A stretch of DNA of 64,000 nucleotides from Chryseobacterium tructae (GCF_030409875.1 NZ_JAUFQR010000001.1:3844001-3908000), one strand, 5' to 3'. Counted from the stretch's first letter, positions 16,222 to 26,641 are shown. Notes: generated by a model not told the origin, from the letters alone. Program-made: numbers and translations.

Positions 16222-17295
16222 ATGGCACATAATTTAAATTTCAACAACAGAACAGGGAAATATTCATTTTTCAGTGTAAAGGAAAAAGCATGGCATAACC
16301 TGGGACAAATAGTAGAAGATTATCCAACAAGCGAAGAAGCCATAAGATTTGCAGGGCTTGATTACGAGGTGGAAAAATCACCGTTATTTACAAAAGCCAC
16401 AGGCATTATCGAAACTCTGGACGGACTCGTAATGAATAATTCAGAATTGGAGATTTCAAACTATTTCGCCAATATCCGTACAGATAATAACATGGTTTTG
16501 GGAGTAGTCGGAAAAGATTATCATATTGTACAAAATCGTGAAGCCTTTTCTTTTTTCGATGATATAGTAGGCGGTGGAGCAGGCATTTCGTACGAAACTG
16601 CAGGAGCTTTAGGAAATGGTGAACGAATTTTTATTACCGCAAAACTTCCCGATTATATCCGTGTTGGAAACGGTGACGATATTACAGAAAAACATATTTT
16701 CCTTACTACTTCCCATGACGGGAGCGGAAGCATTACCGCCGCATTTACCCCCGTGCGCATCGTTTGCCAAAATACCTTGTATGCTTCTCTTAAAAACATG
16801 AGTAATGTTGTAAGAATAAAACATACAGCAGGAGCAAAGCAACGGTTGGACGATGCTCACAAAGTGATGGGATTAGCCAACACGTTAAGTGATCAATTAG
16901 AAAAGACTTTTAATCATTGGGCAAAGATTACAATTGGTGACGCAGAAATGAAAAAATTAATTCAGTTGGCACTCTGTCCAAATAAAGAAACTTTAACTCA
17001 TCTGCAAAAAGGAAATTTTGATGAATTATCAACCGTTTTCAAAAACACCGTCGATGAAGCTTTTGCCTACGCAATGATAAGTGATACCCAACAAATGGAA
17101 ACAACAAAAGGGACTTTATTTGGGGCTTACAATGCAGTGACAGGCTTCTATCAGAATGTAAAAACCTACAAAGACGACGAAGCCAAATTACAGTCCATTA
17201 TTTTTGGTGGTACTGCACAAATGAAATCCCAAAAAGCATTTGAACTTTGCGAAAAGTTTGCTTACCATGGGGCAGATACTTTAATAATGAATTGA
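16222..17295 (+). CDS. DUF932 domain protein (phage/plasmid-related, TIGR03299-like)
   Basis: A 357-residue protein recognised by AWHNLGQIVEDYPTSEEAIRFAG near the N-terminus, then LGVVGKDYHIVQNREAFSFFDDI, FITAKLPDYIRVGNGDDITEKH and TPVRIVCQNTL. The family is widespread on phages, plasmids and ICEs, near ssb and RadC-like genes as here; its biochemical function is unknown. It lies 38 bases downstream of ssb on the same strand, probably in one operon. Confidence 0.88.
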   Translation: MAHNLNFNNRTGKYSFFSVKEKAWHNLGQIVEDYPTSEEAIRFAGLDYEVEKSPLFTKATGIIETLDGLVMNNSELEISNYFANIRTDNNMVLGVVGKDYHIVQNREAFSFFDDIVGGGAGISYETAGALGNGERIFITAKLPDYIRVGNGDDITEKHIFLTTSHDGSGSITAAFTPVRIVCQNTLYASLKNMSNVVRIKHTAGAKQRLDDAHKVMGLANTLSDQLEKTFNHWAKITIGDAEMKKLIQLALCPNKETLTHLQKGNFDELSTVFKNTVDEAFAYAMISDTQQMETTKGTLFGAYNAVTGFYQNVKTYKDDEAKLQSIIFGGTAQMKSQKAFELCEKFAYHGADTLIMN

Positions 17296-17352
17296 AATAC
17301 GAATTATCAATGTACGGTAAACCGAAGTCTCCGCCGTACAGGAGCAAGCCAA

Positions 17353-17796
17353 ATGAAATTCAATATTGTTAACGAAATAAAATTAAGTTATACTAGAAAA
17401 GGTAATTCTGAAAAATTAGTCAGTAATTCACGAGATGCCATCGATGTTTTTCGTCAACATTTTGATTCTGATGAAATTGATTACCGAGAGTCTTTCTTTG
17501 CCCTATATCTAAATCAGAATAATAAGGTTCTAGGGATTAGAAAAATTTCTGAATCTGGAATTTCCTCAACTATAGTTGATGTTCGGATAATCATGCAAAC
17601 AGCATTATTATGTAATGCATCATCTTTAATAGTAGCACATAACCACCCATCTGGAAATTTAAAACCGTCAGAAGAAGATCTAAAAATTACTCAAAATTTG
17701 AAATACGCATCAGAATTTTTAAATATTAAGTTATTAGATCATTGCATTTTAACCTCAACAGATTATATGTCATTTGCCGATGAGGGTCATATTTAA
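17353..17796 (+). CDS. RadC-like JAB/MPN-domain protein
   Basis: A 147-residue protein with the JAMM metalloprotease-type motif: HNHPSGNLKPSEED (His-x-His, then Ser and Asp) preceded by SSLIVAHNHPSG, plus LLDHCILTSTDYMSF near the end. RadC-like proteins are common on conjugative elements next to DUF932 genes, but their substrate is unknown and a role in DNA repair is disputed. The gene is 57 bases after the DUF932 gene, in the same direction, and closes this operon before a strong hairpin. Confidence 0.88.
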   Translation: MKFNIVNEIKLSYTRKGNSEKLVSNSRDAIDVFRQHFDSDEIDYRESFFALYLNQNNKVLGIRKISESGISSTIVDVRIIMQTALLCNASSLIVAHNHPSGNLKPSEEDLKITQNLKYASEFLNIKLLDHCILTSTDYMSFADEGHI

Positions 17797-17813
17797 ATAG
17801 GGATTATTAATAC

Positions 17814-17850
17814 TTAAATAAGCGACAATCGAGAATTGTCGCTTATTTAA
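17814..17850. terminator. 16-bp perfect inverted repeat, bidirectional terminator
   Basis: TTAAATAAGCGACAAT (17814-17829) and ATTGTCGCTTATTTAA (17835-17850) are exact complements around a five-base loop. It follows the RadC-like gene. Confidence 0.8.
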
Positions 17851-17856
17851 AATTCG

Positions 17857-17899
17857 GCGAAAAGACAATTCCTTCCTTGGGTCAGAAACGTCTTTTCGC
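17857..17899. repeat. Inverted repeat between the two operons
   Basis: GCGAAAAGAC (17857-17866) and GTCTTTTCGC (17890-17899) are exact complements with a 23-base loop. It sits between two terminators and may be an additional terminator or a structured RNA. Confidence 0.5.
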
Positions 17900-17932
17900 A
17901 AATGTTAGTTTATCTATATAAACTTAGATTAC

Positions 17933-17962
17933 AAAAAAAGGCTATTTCTGACGAAATAGCCT
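17933..17962 (-). terminator. Terminator of the tra operon
   Basis: On the minus strand AGGCTATTTC, loop GTCA, GAAATAGCCT is followed by seven T. It lies 23 bases after the traQ stop codon. Confidence 0.85.
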
Positions 17963-17984
17963 GGATTTTAAATGATGATTTTTT

Positions 17985-18437
17985 TTATAAAGTTCCTGTA
18001 CTTTGAGGGTTTAACTGAAAATTAACTTTCTGTCTATTACCCGCATTATCTGCTATCCAAATATCAAAACTTTGGGAAACTGTAGATTCAGAAGTGTAGT
18101 ACAACCTGAATTCCTTTTCAGTTAACGGATAGAAATCATTAGGAACAAAGGATGGATCGTTAAATAAACGAAGACTTCCCTGCCCTTCGGACTGAAAATA
18201 TCGTATAGAATAAATAGTTCCTGTATAATTTCCATTTGGAATAATACGACATCTGATTTCTACAGTTTCACCTTTAGAAACGTACTTCTGAACAGGCATC
18301 ACCTCTACCTCAAAAGGAAAATTCTGTTGAATTTCTAAATCATCTTTTTCACATGATTGTACATGTAACCCCACCATAACTACCATGATGAAAAGTTTAA
18401 ATAGCATTCCTATTTTATTATTAACTATATTTTTCAT
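17985..18437 (-). CDS. traQ: Conjugative transposon protein TraQ (DUF3872)
   Basis: A 150-residue predicted lipoprotein: hydrophobic MLFKLFIMVVMVGLHVQSC with a lipobox Cys near residue 29. DUF3872 features follow: FEVEVMPVQKYVSKGETVEI, GTIYSIRYFQSEGQG and FRLYYTSESTVSQSFDIW. It is the last gene of the CTnDOT-type tra operon, 10 bases after traO. Probably part of the envelope-spanning mating apparatus; its exact role is unknown. Confidence 0.85.
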   Translation of the reverse strand: MKNIVNNKIGMLFKLFIMVVMVGLHVQSCEKDDLEIQQNFPFEVEVMPVQKYVSKGETVEIRCRIIPNGNYTGTIYSIRYFQSEGQGSLRLFNDPSFVPNDFYPLTEKEFRLYYTSESTVSQSFDIWIADNAGNRQKVNFQLNPQSTGTL

Positions 18438-18447
18438 TGTAAATATT

Positions 18448-19008
18448 TTAAAAATTATATCTTATTCCAACTCCCACTAGGGAGTAAAACTGAGCCATTT
18501 GACTATTTTTCAAAAACCGCAGTTGTCCATTGACCAGAAAAACCAAGTGATCCGTCAGATAACTCTCAATGGATAGCTTACCATTTGCTCCATAAATAAA
18601 ATTATCTGTTGCTGTTAACAATGAACCGTCATATAGCAATTCATTGCCCCTATTAACCTGTTCGTAACCTGCAAGACATCCGATTCCAAGATTAAGATTA
18701 ACTGTGCGTGTGAAGTCTCCCCATACATAAAAACTGTAACCACCGCCCAGCAGGAAAGTATCTATCGGAATATTATAGTTGGTGTATTCATAATACTTTA
18801 TGCTATATTCTGCCATTCCAAAAAAGTAATTACCATTCCTTAGGTAAGAAACAAACCCCGCACTTAGCGCATAATTTTGATTTTCAGGAGATTTTGGAAA
18901 CACTGAATAAGAAAATTCAACACCTGTCTGTCCAGGAATCATTTGTTGAGCAAATGTTTTGCTGTTCAATGCAATCGTTAAGATGACTGCTAAAAAAATT
19001 TTGTTCAT
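18448..19008 (-). CDS. traO: Conjugal transfer protein TraO
   Basis: A 186-residue secreted or outer-membrane protein with signal peptide (MNKIFLAVILTIALNSKTFA, cleavage before Q). Its beta-rich body has alternating hydrophobic strands, including AGFVSYLRNGNYFFGMAEYS and LVGVGIRYNF at the C-terminus, typical of a small outer-membrane barrel. Order and size match TraO of CTnDOT-like elements; the gene starts one base after the end of traN. Confidence 0.87.
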   Translation of the reverse strand: MNKIFLAVILTIALNSKTFAQQMIPGQTGVEFSYSVFPKSPENQNYALSAGFVSYLRNGNYFFGMAEYSIKYYEYTNYNIPIDTFLLGGGYSFYVWGDFTRTVNLNLGIGCLAGYEQVNRGNELLYDGSLLTATDNFIYGANGKLSIESYLTDHLVFLVNGQLRFLKNSQMAQFYSLVGVGIRYNF

Positions 19009-19009
19009 C

Positions 19010-19912
19010 TTACTTTGTTTTTATGGTTAAACTCTTTATCAATTTTGCACGAATCAGATCTGAATTTTTAAGCTGTACTTTCTGATGTCTTCCGCCGCTT
19101 TTCTCCAGAATTTCAATTTCCAACACCTGATCTTTTAAAAGAGTAAACTGATCCAGCAGATAAACCCCTTTTATGTTTGAATGATCAGCTGCTGTCATTT
19201 GCGGGAAATAGGTACGAACCTTTTCTAATACCTTATCCTGAACAACCGTTCGTTTTAAATTCTTCTTGTCAACAATTTTAAAGTTGACCCATTCAATACT
19301 ATATGCCACATTACTTTGATTCTCAATCTGCAATGTGAAATAAAATTTGCTTTCATTAATATGGAGTGCCCTGACCGAAAACTCAATTCCATAACTTTTT
19401 GAAACAATATGTTTAGTGGTTCTGTTGCTTTTCTTGTAGAGATTTTCCATAATAAGCTCTGTCAGAGTGGTGGAGCTTCCTTTAAGGTCCTCAAACAATA
19501 CATCAGTAGTATATTGCCGTTCAATACCCCTTTGAAGTTTTACTAAATCATAGTTGAGTATTTCCGGATAAGAACTGTAAGACACATCAAAATTGTAAAA
19601 TTTTCCATCTTCAGTAATGACCGAAAAATTGGTTTCCTCTTCAAAATCTCTCACAGCCGATTTAATTCGGAGAACATTTCCGATAGGCTCTGCCTTATTG
19701 GCAACTACCAGTTCACTCCCCAGATCAACATATCGTATAGGTGATGGAAAAATCACGTGGCTCGTTTTACTGTAGGTGACCTGCATTTTGAAAGGTTCCA
19801 ATTTTGCCTGTTCCAAGGAAATATAAGTTGTCACAGAATCCTGACCAAATATCTTGCTTGCCAACAGAAGTAATAGCATAATGAGAATATAATGGCTCTT
19901 TTGTGTATTCAT
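19010..19912 (-). CDS. traN: Conjugative transposon protein TraN
   Basis: A 300-residue exported protein: signal MNTQKSHYILIMLLLLLASK, then a beta-rich periplasmic part with TYSKTSHVIFPSPIRYVDLG, a phrase diagnostic of TraN, and VANKAEPIGNVLRIKSAVRD. It is probably the VirB9-like member of the transfer channel, together with TraM (VirB10-like). It lies in the tra operon, 15 bases after traM. Confidence 0.9.
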   Translation of the reverse strand: MNTQKSHYILIMLLLLLASKIFGQDSVTTYISLEQAKLEPFKMQVTYSKTSHVIFPSPIRYVDLGSELVVANKAEPIGNVLRIKSAVRDFEEETNFSVITEDGKFYNFDVSYSSYPEILNYDLVKLQRGIERQYTTDVLFEDLKGSSTTLTELIMENLYKKSNRTTKHIVSKSYGIEFSVRALHINESKFYFTLQIENQSNVAYSIEWVNFKIVDKKNLKRTVVQDKVLEKVRTYFPQMTAADHSNIKGVYLLDQFTLLKDQVLEIEILEKSGGRHQKVQLKNSDLIRAKLIKSLTIKTK

Positions 19913-19927
19913 TTTTTAATTTTTTGA

Positions 19928-21226
19928 TTAGTTATTTTTGGGTAAGAGTAATACCTGATGCCCCGCTTTTACAGTGACTTTCAATTGTCTGACTCTTTTT
20001 TGAAAATAGCCTGACAATCCCTGTACGACTCCTCTGCTAAGATCAGCGGCAATCTGTTGTCCTGCTGATTGGGTCATCATAATATTGGTACCGGAAGTCT
20101 GGCTCATATTAGCTACAATATCGCTTACCGCATCTTGTTCCGGTGAATAAGGAACATATAAACCCAATTGTCCATCATTGTCATGAACATTGATTTCTAC
20201 AGGATAGACATTAGCTTTATATTGAATGGAAGATATTTTTAACTGAAGCCGCCCTCCCTGAAATTTACTTACCGCAATTAGCAAACTCCCTGCTGGGATT
20301 TCGGTTCGTCCGACTTGCATCGCTTCTGAAATCCTAATGGATACTGTACTTTCGTTTACCAAAGTCTTAGTTTCATTGACCACGCCTCTTATTGCGTTTT
20401 TTGCTTGAACTAATTTCTCTGCATCATTTTGACTGTCATAAAATCTATTCTGATTTAAACCTGCAATAAAGGCACTATCGGATGGCTCTCTGTACAATGA
20501 AGAAACGATAGTGGGATGTGCTGGTTTTGCTGAAGTCAATTTAATCTTCTTTTCAGTTGGTATTTCCACCTTTTCTTTTGGTGCCCGATCTTCCTGTTTT
20601 GAAGTCGTTGGAAGGTACTTAGCTGCCATCTGATATGATTTTTCCATCAGTTCTAGCTGATCATTTATTCCTAAGCCAGCAGGAACAGCATTATTTTGCA
20701 TCGCTTCATTCTTCAATCTTGAAATTTCTTTCCTCAAATTATTGACTTCCTGATCATCCCGACCATAAAATGAACTCAAGGTTTGTTGGGAATTGCGATA
20801 GCTGTTCAGAGCATTCTGATCTGATTGCTGAAGAATACTTGTTCTAGCCGCTACACTTGATGGATTATTATTAGAATTTGAATCGCTTTGGTCATTCCAA
20901 TAATCGGATAAGGAGGTTACAGCATTTCTTTTCTCTTCGTTCTTTTGCTCTAACAACTGCTGCTCATAAGCCTTTTGCTTATCAGACTGCAACTGTCCTT
21001 CTTTTGCCTGCGGAATGGCAGCATTAAAACCGCTCTCTTCAATATTAGTATTGTTGGCTTTTGGTTTAAAAATGAGGTAAAAGCATGACGCACATACGGC
21101 AGCCATCAAAAAATAGATGATAGGCTTCTTCAGTCTTTCCCACTGCGCTTTGGGAGGGTCACTCACTCCGTTGGAATTTTGTGAGAAATCATTTTCGGTC
21201 AATTTAATTTTCTCTGAATCTTTCAT
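19928..21226 (-). CDS. traM: Conjugative transposon protein TraM
   Basis: A 432-residue VirB10-like protein with a cytosolic N-terminus, one membrane segment (IIYFLMAAVCASCFYLIF, about residues 34-51) and a long Gln/Asn-rich linker. The C-terminal beta domain (about 270-432) includes IPAGSLLIAVSKFQGGRLQL, YPVEINVHDNDGQLGLYVP and KVTVKAGHQVLLLPKN. It likely spans the inner membrane and reaches the outer-membrane core complex. Three bases separate it from traL. Confidence 0.9.
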   Translation of the reverse strand: MKDSEKIKLTENDFSQNSNGVSDPPKAQWERLKKPIIYFLMAAVCASCFYLIFKPKANNTNIEESGFNAAIPQAKEGQLQSDKQKAYEQQLLEQKNEEKRNAVTSLSDYWNDQSDSNSNNNPSSVAARTSILQQSDQNALNSYRNSQQTLSSFYGRDDQEVNNLRKEISRLKNEAMQNNAVPAGLGINDQLELMEKSYQMAAKYLPTTSKQEDRAPKEKVEIPTEKKIKLTSAKPAHPTIVSSLYREPSDSAFIAGLNQNRFYDSQNDAEKLVQAKNAIRGVVNETKTLVNESTVSIRISEAMQVGRTEIPAGSLLIAVSKFQGGRLQLKISSIQYKANVYPVEINVHDNDGQLGLYVPYSPEQDAVSDIVANMSQTSGTNIMMTQSAGQQIAADLSRGVVQGLSGYFQKRVRQLKVTVKAGHQVLLLPKNN

Positions 21227-21229
21227 AAG

Positions 21230-21508
21230 CTATTTTTTAATGGGTGATCCTACAAGATCGTTCTGTTCTGAAGCTTTTTCTATCTTTTTCTTAGAAATGC
21301 CATCAATGTGATCGATAGATATGGTGTTGCTTTTTTGACCCGTTGACACAGCTACATGGATCAGGACGATGACGGTCAGCAAACAATAACTGCCAAAGAA
21401 AAGCTTAGTCAGCAATTTTTGTTTTTCCACAGAAAGCGCTTTCCAATGATTTTCTGCCTTTAAAACATGGCGTTCAATTTTATCTCTTAACTTTTTCATT
21501 ACCGACAT
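21230..21508 (-). CDS. traL: Conjugal transfer protein TraL (DUF3989-like)
   Basis: A 92-residue small membrane protein with one hydrophobic segment (FFGSYCLLTVIVLIHVAV, about 33-50) after a basic, helical N-terminus, and a Lys/Glu-rich tail. Position between traK and traM and size match TraL of CTnDOT-type elements. Confidence 0.8.
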   Translation of the reverse strand: MSVMKKLRDKIERHVLKAENHWKALSVEKQKLLTKLFFGSYCLLTVIVLIHVAVSTGQKSNTISIDHIDGISKKKIEKASEQNDLVGSPIKK

Positions 21509-21510
21509 TT

Positions 21511-22134
21511 TTAGCGTTCAACGGTTTCAACATCTCTATTTTCAATCACATTGAATTTTTCAATCGTAAATCCCTGCGGATTACTATCAGACCTTACTGA
21601 ATTAACCAAGGAACAGTCTGTTACTAAATTCCTGATGGTAAGATTACTGGATCGGATAATAAATTGTCTGGCATAAGTCTTTACGCCATAGGGATAGTTA
21701 TTGAAATTGGCAACAACACTGTCAACCTCAACCCTTTGCTGAATATTACCTGAAATGATTCTATTATAATAGCCTTTCTCCTGAAGGTCTTTGTAGTAAT
21801 TGAATGCTGATTGATCTGCCAGATTAAAGGCTCTTTTCACATTACTTTCAATAGCATTCTTATCAGGTGCTATCGTGAAGAACAATTCATGAAATCGTCT
21901 CACATGCTCTCTTGCTTCAACAGGTCTGTTAATCGACATCTCCTGAGAAAGGGCAACCATTAAAGATTTACCATTGTCCAGCACATAGATTTTCTCACGT
22001 TGCTCTTCAGCGAATTGATAGGATTTGAATACCACGACCCCTACTACTCCAAAACACAACAAAGCAAAAATGAACGTGAAAAGACGGATTTGTCTGAAGC
22101 TGCTTTCAATATTTCTTAATGTTTTAAATTCCAT
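21511..22134 (-). CDS. traK: Conjugative transposon protein TraK
   Basis: A 207-residue VirB8-like protein. It begins MEFKTLRNIESSFRQIRLF, followed by a membrane segment (FIFALLCFGVVGVVVFKSY, about 21-39) and the periplasmic part with SMNRPVEAREHVRRFHELFF as recognised in the family (here read as EMSINRPVEAREHVR), then DQSAFNYYKDLQEKGYYNRI. TraK is a core inner-membrane element of the mating channel and a known conserved ICE marker. It lies 12 bases after traJ. Confidence 0.92.
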   Translation of the reverse strand: MEFKTLRNIESSFRQIRLFTFIFALLCFGVVGVVVFKSYQFAEEQREKIYVLDNGKSLMVALSQEMSINRPVEAREHVRRFHELFFTIAPDKNAIESNVKRAFNLADQSAFNYYKDLQEKGYYNRIISGNIQQRVEVDSVVANFNNYPYGVKTYARQFIIRSSNLTIRNLVTDCSLVNSVRSDSNPQGFTIEKFNVIENRDVETVER

Positions 22135-22146
22135 ACCACTACATTT

Positions 22147-23138
22147 TTATTTTAATAATCTTCCTGAAATATTACCCGTCGCAGAACCTACCGCTGCTCC
22201 CGCAACATTGCCTGATTTCGTGGCAGTCTGGTTTACATTGCGCATGAAATTGCCTGCTCCTCCTGCCTGAATGACCCAACCAGTCACCGTTGGTACCGTA
22301 AAATATCCTATAATTCCAATTACCATATAGATGATGTAAACGGTATTTGAGGTATCAGGAATGAAGGTTGGATCTGCGAGCATTTCGATATCCCGCTCTA
22401 AGATCAAAGTTTGTATCTTGGCAAGAATGGCACTGAAAATATCAGCAACAGGCAGCCATAGGTAAACACTGATATATCTTGTCAGCCATTGACTTAAAGT
22501 AGTCTGAAATCCATCCCAGACGGAAATCGCAAATGCTATTGGTCCCAAGATTGAAAGGACTATCAGGAAGAAGGTTCTGATGGTATCAATAACTAAGGCT
22601 GCCGATTGAACAATATTTCAAGAAACTCGCGGAAACCATCTCTGATATCTTTCTTGATGGCAAACATTTCTCTTTCAATATACATTCCGGACATCGTGAC
22701 CAAATCCGATGGTGACCATCCGAGCTCCTCCAGCTTTTTGTCAAATTCTTCGTTTGAAATAAGATAAGCCATCTCCGGATTCCTTAGCATCGCTTCCCGT
22801 TCCAAAAGATCTTTCTTTTGCTGCAAATCATTCATATCCAATATCTGATTTTCCAGCATTGAATGACTTCCCTGAACAATAGGACTCATCACACCATTCA
22901 GACTTCCTAACACCAATGTCGAGAAAAACATAATGCAAATACCTATGACAAAAGGTCTCAGCATGGGAAACAAATCAATAGGCTCCGCACGGCTCAATGA
23001 CTGCCAGACTTTTAATGCCACATAGAACAAGGCTCCTAGACCGGCAACTCCTTTTGCCACAGCAGCCATATCAGCACACATCGGCATCATTTCTTCGTAA
23101 ACGGAACGCAGGACTTCGTGTAAGTTGCTTGGTTCCAT
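22147..23138 (-). pseudogene. traJ: TraJ, frameshifted
   Basis: A polytopic VirB6-like inner-membrane protein of the transfer channel. The first part, 181 residues from MEPSNLHEVLRSVYEEM, ends at a stop near 22593. The second part continues in another frame with FLIVLSILGPIAFAISVWDG and SQWLTRYISVYLWLPVADIF to the normal C-terminus at 22147. Adding one base at about 22606-22611 (within TTGTTCAATC on the coding strand) restores one open frame across both parts. It may be a sequencing deletion or a true inactivation. Together the two parts make a full-length TraJ. Confidence 0.85.
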
Positions 23139-23139
23139 C

Positions 23140-23771
23140 TTACCAGTATTTTTGATTGGAGGTTCCGTAAAGATCTAATACCCTTTGGGTATTGTTCTGT
23201 TTTTTGGCTCTCAGATAACTGACCGAAATATTCTTATTGGTATAGTATCTTACCAGATTATGATACGCTTTGACCTCTTTATATACCCGGTCAACTACAT
23301 CCATCCTTTCTTTATCATTCAGAGAAAGCCCGTTAGAAGTGATGATCTCCTTCAGCTCTTTCAATAGCTCCGTACTCTCAGTAAGAAGTGCCGAATAACC
23401 ATTGGCAATGGAAGCTAATTCCTGCGCATTGAAGTTGGGTCATTCAGCATTTTACCGAAATTGTTTACATACATCTCCGAAACATCGCCCACCAAAAGAA
23501 CAGTCTGCTGTACTTTTCTGGCATCTTTTACCAGGTTATTGATAGCTTTCAGCTGGTCATAATATTCTTTGCCCTGCTCATAAACCTTTTTAACTTCATT
23601 GAAATTTTTTACGACATTGGATACCGTCGATGAAGTCTGTACAATTTCATTGGCTGAGTTTAAAATTCCGGATGCCAGATTTGCTGGATCGGTCACTACA
23701 AATTGTGCTTTTGTATAGGTGATGGTAGCGAAGAATGCCACCATCATCGTTTTGATGAATAAATTTTTCAT
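23140..23771 (-). pseudogene. traI: TraI, frameshifted
   Basis: An exported transfer protein: signal peptide MKNLFIKTMMVAFFATITYT, then the coiled-coil-rich body VTDPANLASGILNSANEIVQ and EVKKVYEQGKEYYDQLKAIN. The frame breaks near 23435, where CCCAACTTC on the coding strand would need one more A to read NFNAQELASIANG. After that it continues KELKEIITSNGLSLNDKERM to the usual end GTSNQKYW at 23140. The repaired length is about 210 residues, normal for TraI. It lies two bases before traJ. Confidence 0.85.
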
Positions 23772-23792
23772 TGTTGTAAAATTTTAAATGAT

Positions 23793-26302
23793 TTAATTGT
23801 CTTTCGTATTCGATTTGATTCTCTTGAGAGAAATCCGCTTGATGGCATGTTCCACATTGCCGTCAAGTTCCGATGCAAGATTCATCACTTCCATCTTTTC
23901 CGTTTCTTCTGTAGTATAGGCCAGATATTCTTCTGTAGATACTTCGGTTGCATAGACCGCAGAGTGAGTTCCTCCTAATCCAATCCAGACTTCTTTGTAA
24001 AGCCTTCGGGGGTCATTGTTCATATTGATAGAAAGAACCTGAGATTTTTCTTTGTCAGTCAATCCCAGCATCGCCTGGATATCATCAAACTTATTCATGT
24101 ACTTCCTTTGGTCAAGAAGAATCTTACAATCCGAATTGTTGATGATACTTTCCTTAACAATTGGTGACTGGATAATATCATCGACTTCCTGAGTCACCAC
24201 AATGGCTTCTCCGAAAAATTTTCTTACCGTCTTGAAAAGGTATTTGATGTACTCTGCCATACCTTCTTTGGCAATGGCTTTCCAGGCTTCTTCGATGAGT
24301 ATCAGTTTTCTGATTCCTTTGAGCCTTCGCATCTTATTGATGAAGACTTCCATTATGATAATGGTCACAATAGGAAACAGAATTTTATGATCTTTAATGG
24401 CATCGATTTCGAAGACAATGAAACGCTTGGATAACAAGTCCAGCTGTTTGTCTGAATTGAGCAGATAGTCATATTCACCTCCTCTGTAATAAGGTTCCAG
24501 CACATTGAGAAAGTTGGCAATATCAAAGTCTTTTTCTCTGACTTTCTTTTGCTCCAGTACTTTCTGATAGTCATCTTTGACGTATTCATAGAATCCATTA
24601 AAAGAAGGATGCTGGTCATTGGATTTAATCTTTTCAATGTATCCACTGACGGCATTAGACAGGGCCACTTCCTCTGAACGGGTCGGTGGTTCATCATCTC
24701 TTTTCCAAAGTGTCAGAATCAAGGTTTTGATACTCTCCCTTTTTTCGATGTCAAAGATTCCGTCATCGGTGTAAAATGGATTGAAAGCAATGGGATTGTC
24801 TTCGGTGTAAGTAAAATATACCCCATCCTCACCCTTTGTCTTTCCTTTAATGAGTTCACATAATCCCTGATAGGAATTTCCGGTATCTACAAGAAGGACA
24901 TGCGCTCCCTGCTCATAATACTGTCGTACCATATGGTTCGTAAAGAAGGATTTACCACTTCCGGAAGGTCCAAGAATAAACTTATTTCTATTGGTGATAA
25001 TCCCCTGCTTCATCGGCAGATCTGAAATATCCAGATGAATCGGTTTTCCTGTCAGACGGTCAGCCATTTTGATCCCAAAAGGTGAAGGTGAATCCTGATA
25101 GTTGGTTTCCCCGGTGAAAAAACATACAGCAGGTTCGATGAATGTGTAGAAGCTTTCTTCACTTGGAAAATCTGCGGCATTGCCCGGAATTCCTGCCCAA
25201 TATAAGGTAGCTGTATCTGTCGTATTATGATGGGGTTTACATTCCATTAAAGCCAAAGCGCTTCCCGTATCATTCTTTAACTGCTTGAGCTCAGTAGGAT
25301 TGTCAGACCATGACATTATATTAAAATGAGCGCGGATAGATTGTAACCCGAAAGAATGTGCTTCATTCAAATACTTTTCAATCCATTCCTTATTGATCTG
25401 ATTAGCTCTGCTATATCTTGCCAGAGAATGCATGTTTCTTGCAGATTTTTCAAACTTACTCAAATTCTCGTCACTGTTGTCGATGAACAGATACTGGTTA
25501 TAAATGTGATTGCAACTGAGCAGAAGTCCCACGGGAGAAGCAAATGATAGAAGACAGTCACTGCGGTCGGTGCTTAACTTCTCATAACAGCTGTGCGATG
25601 AAACAGTGCCGGGCAGATCTTCTGTATCCGATAAGGTGTGCATAGTAATACGATTGTTACCAATTCGCATTTCTTCAGATCCGAGCTTAATATCCTGCAA
25701 TGATGGATGGGTTTCACGGGATAGAGTCAGATATTGTTCCAGTAATCCTGACCTTTCGGAAGTTCCGGATATTTCATCTTCTGTCATCCTTTCCAGATGG
25801 ATATAGCCACTGTCATTCATTATCCGCTCCAGCTGATCCACAGCTTCGAGAAACGACTCATGACTTCTTTGTCCTTGATCTCTTTGGGAATCAGTTTACC
25901 CTTACATAATGATGAAAAGTTACTCTGCATCCGCATTCTCTCCTTACTGGTTTTTGTTATAAAGAGATAGCAATAATGATTTAAAAATGGTCGCTCATTG
26001 AAATGCTTTTCAAATGATTTTGATAAAAAACTCTGATCTTCTTTCGAAAGATCAGGATTGTAGTTTTCTTTAATGAACCAGTCCTGTTTATGGACGACCG
26101 TAAAATCAGGCAGTGTTTTAATCGCCTTGAACCAGGCAGAATGCATCGCTTCGTACTCAGCGGAAGCAACGGTAAACAGTTCTGGAAGTTGTACTTTAAA
26201 ACAAACCGTAACATCAGCGTCCTTTGAAATGATACAATCATTTTCGATAGCCAGCAATGGAAATTTACTTTCCAAAGTGGCTGTTTTGGAAGAATTTCTC
26301 AT
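23793..26302 (-). pseudogene. traG: TraG conjugation ATPase (VirB4-like), frameshifted
   Basis: The ATPase that energises the mating channel. The N-terminal part (160 residues from MRNSSKTATLESKFPLLAIE) runs out of frame near 25850. The main part (to 23793) carries ILGPSGSGKSFFTNHMV (Walker A), LILIEEAWKAIAKEGM (Walker B), VTQEVDDIIQSPIVKESIIN and the end typical of TraG. Adding one C in CGTTTCTCG on the coding strand gives FLEAVDQLERIMND and joins both parts into about 835 residues, the normal size. The start overlaps the traF stop by four bases. Loss of TraG would abolish transfer if the shift is real. Confidence 0.9.
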
Positions 26303-26631
26303 ACGTCTGTTCTTTTAAGGTTAGTTTTCAAATACCTGTAAATACTCTTTCGACTGATGATGTATTTTGGATGCTTCTTGCGTGCGCCTAATTTCATCAG
26401 GCCATGCTCACCGTATTTTCCATTCAGTGTAAAGGTTTGCCATATAAGAAGTCCACTGCTTACACCTCCGAGAATTAAACACAGGTACGTATTAACTCCC
26501 GCCATATACATGATCATTAAGGATACGAGTATTCCTAACAAACCGCCTGAAAAAATAAAAAGGTATTGCGCTTTAAGTCCCTTAAATTCTACCGTCCTTC
26601 CTATTCCTTTATTGATATGATAACTATTCAT
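26299..26631 (-). CDS. traF: Conjugative transposon protein TraF (DUF4133)
   Basis: A 110-residue protein with the family start MNSYHINKGIGRTVEFKGLK, two membrane segments (YLFIFSGGLLGILVSLMIMY and LILGGVSSGLLIWQTF) and a basic C-terminus KLGARKKHPKYIISRKSIYR. The frame is open further upstream, but this start fits the family. It is VirB3-like by position and lies between traE and traG. Confidence 0.9.
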   Translation of the reverse strand: MNSYHINKGIGRTVEFKGLKAQYLFIFSGGLLGILVSLMIMYMAGVNTYLCLILGGVSSGLLIWQTFTLNGKYGEHGLMKLGARKKHPKYIISRKSIYRYLKTNLKRTDV

Positions 26632-26641
26632 AATCATCATT

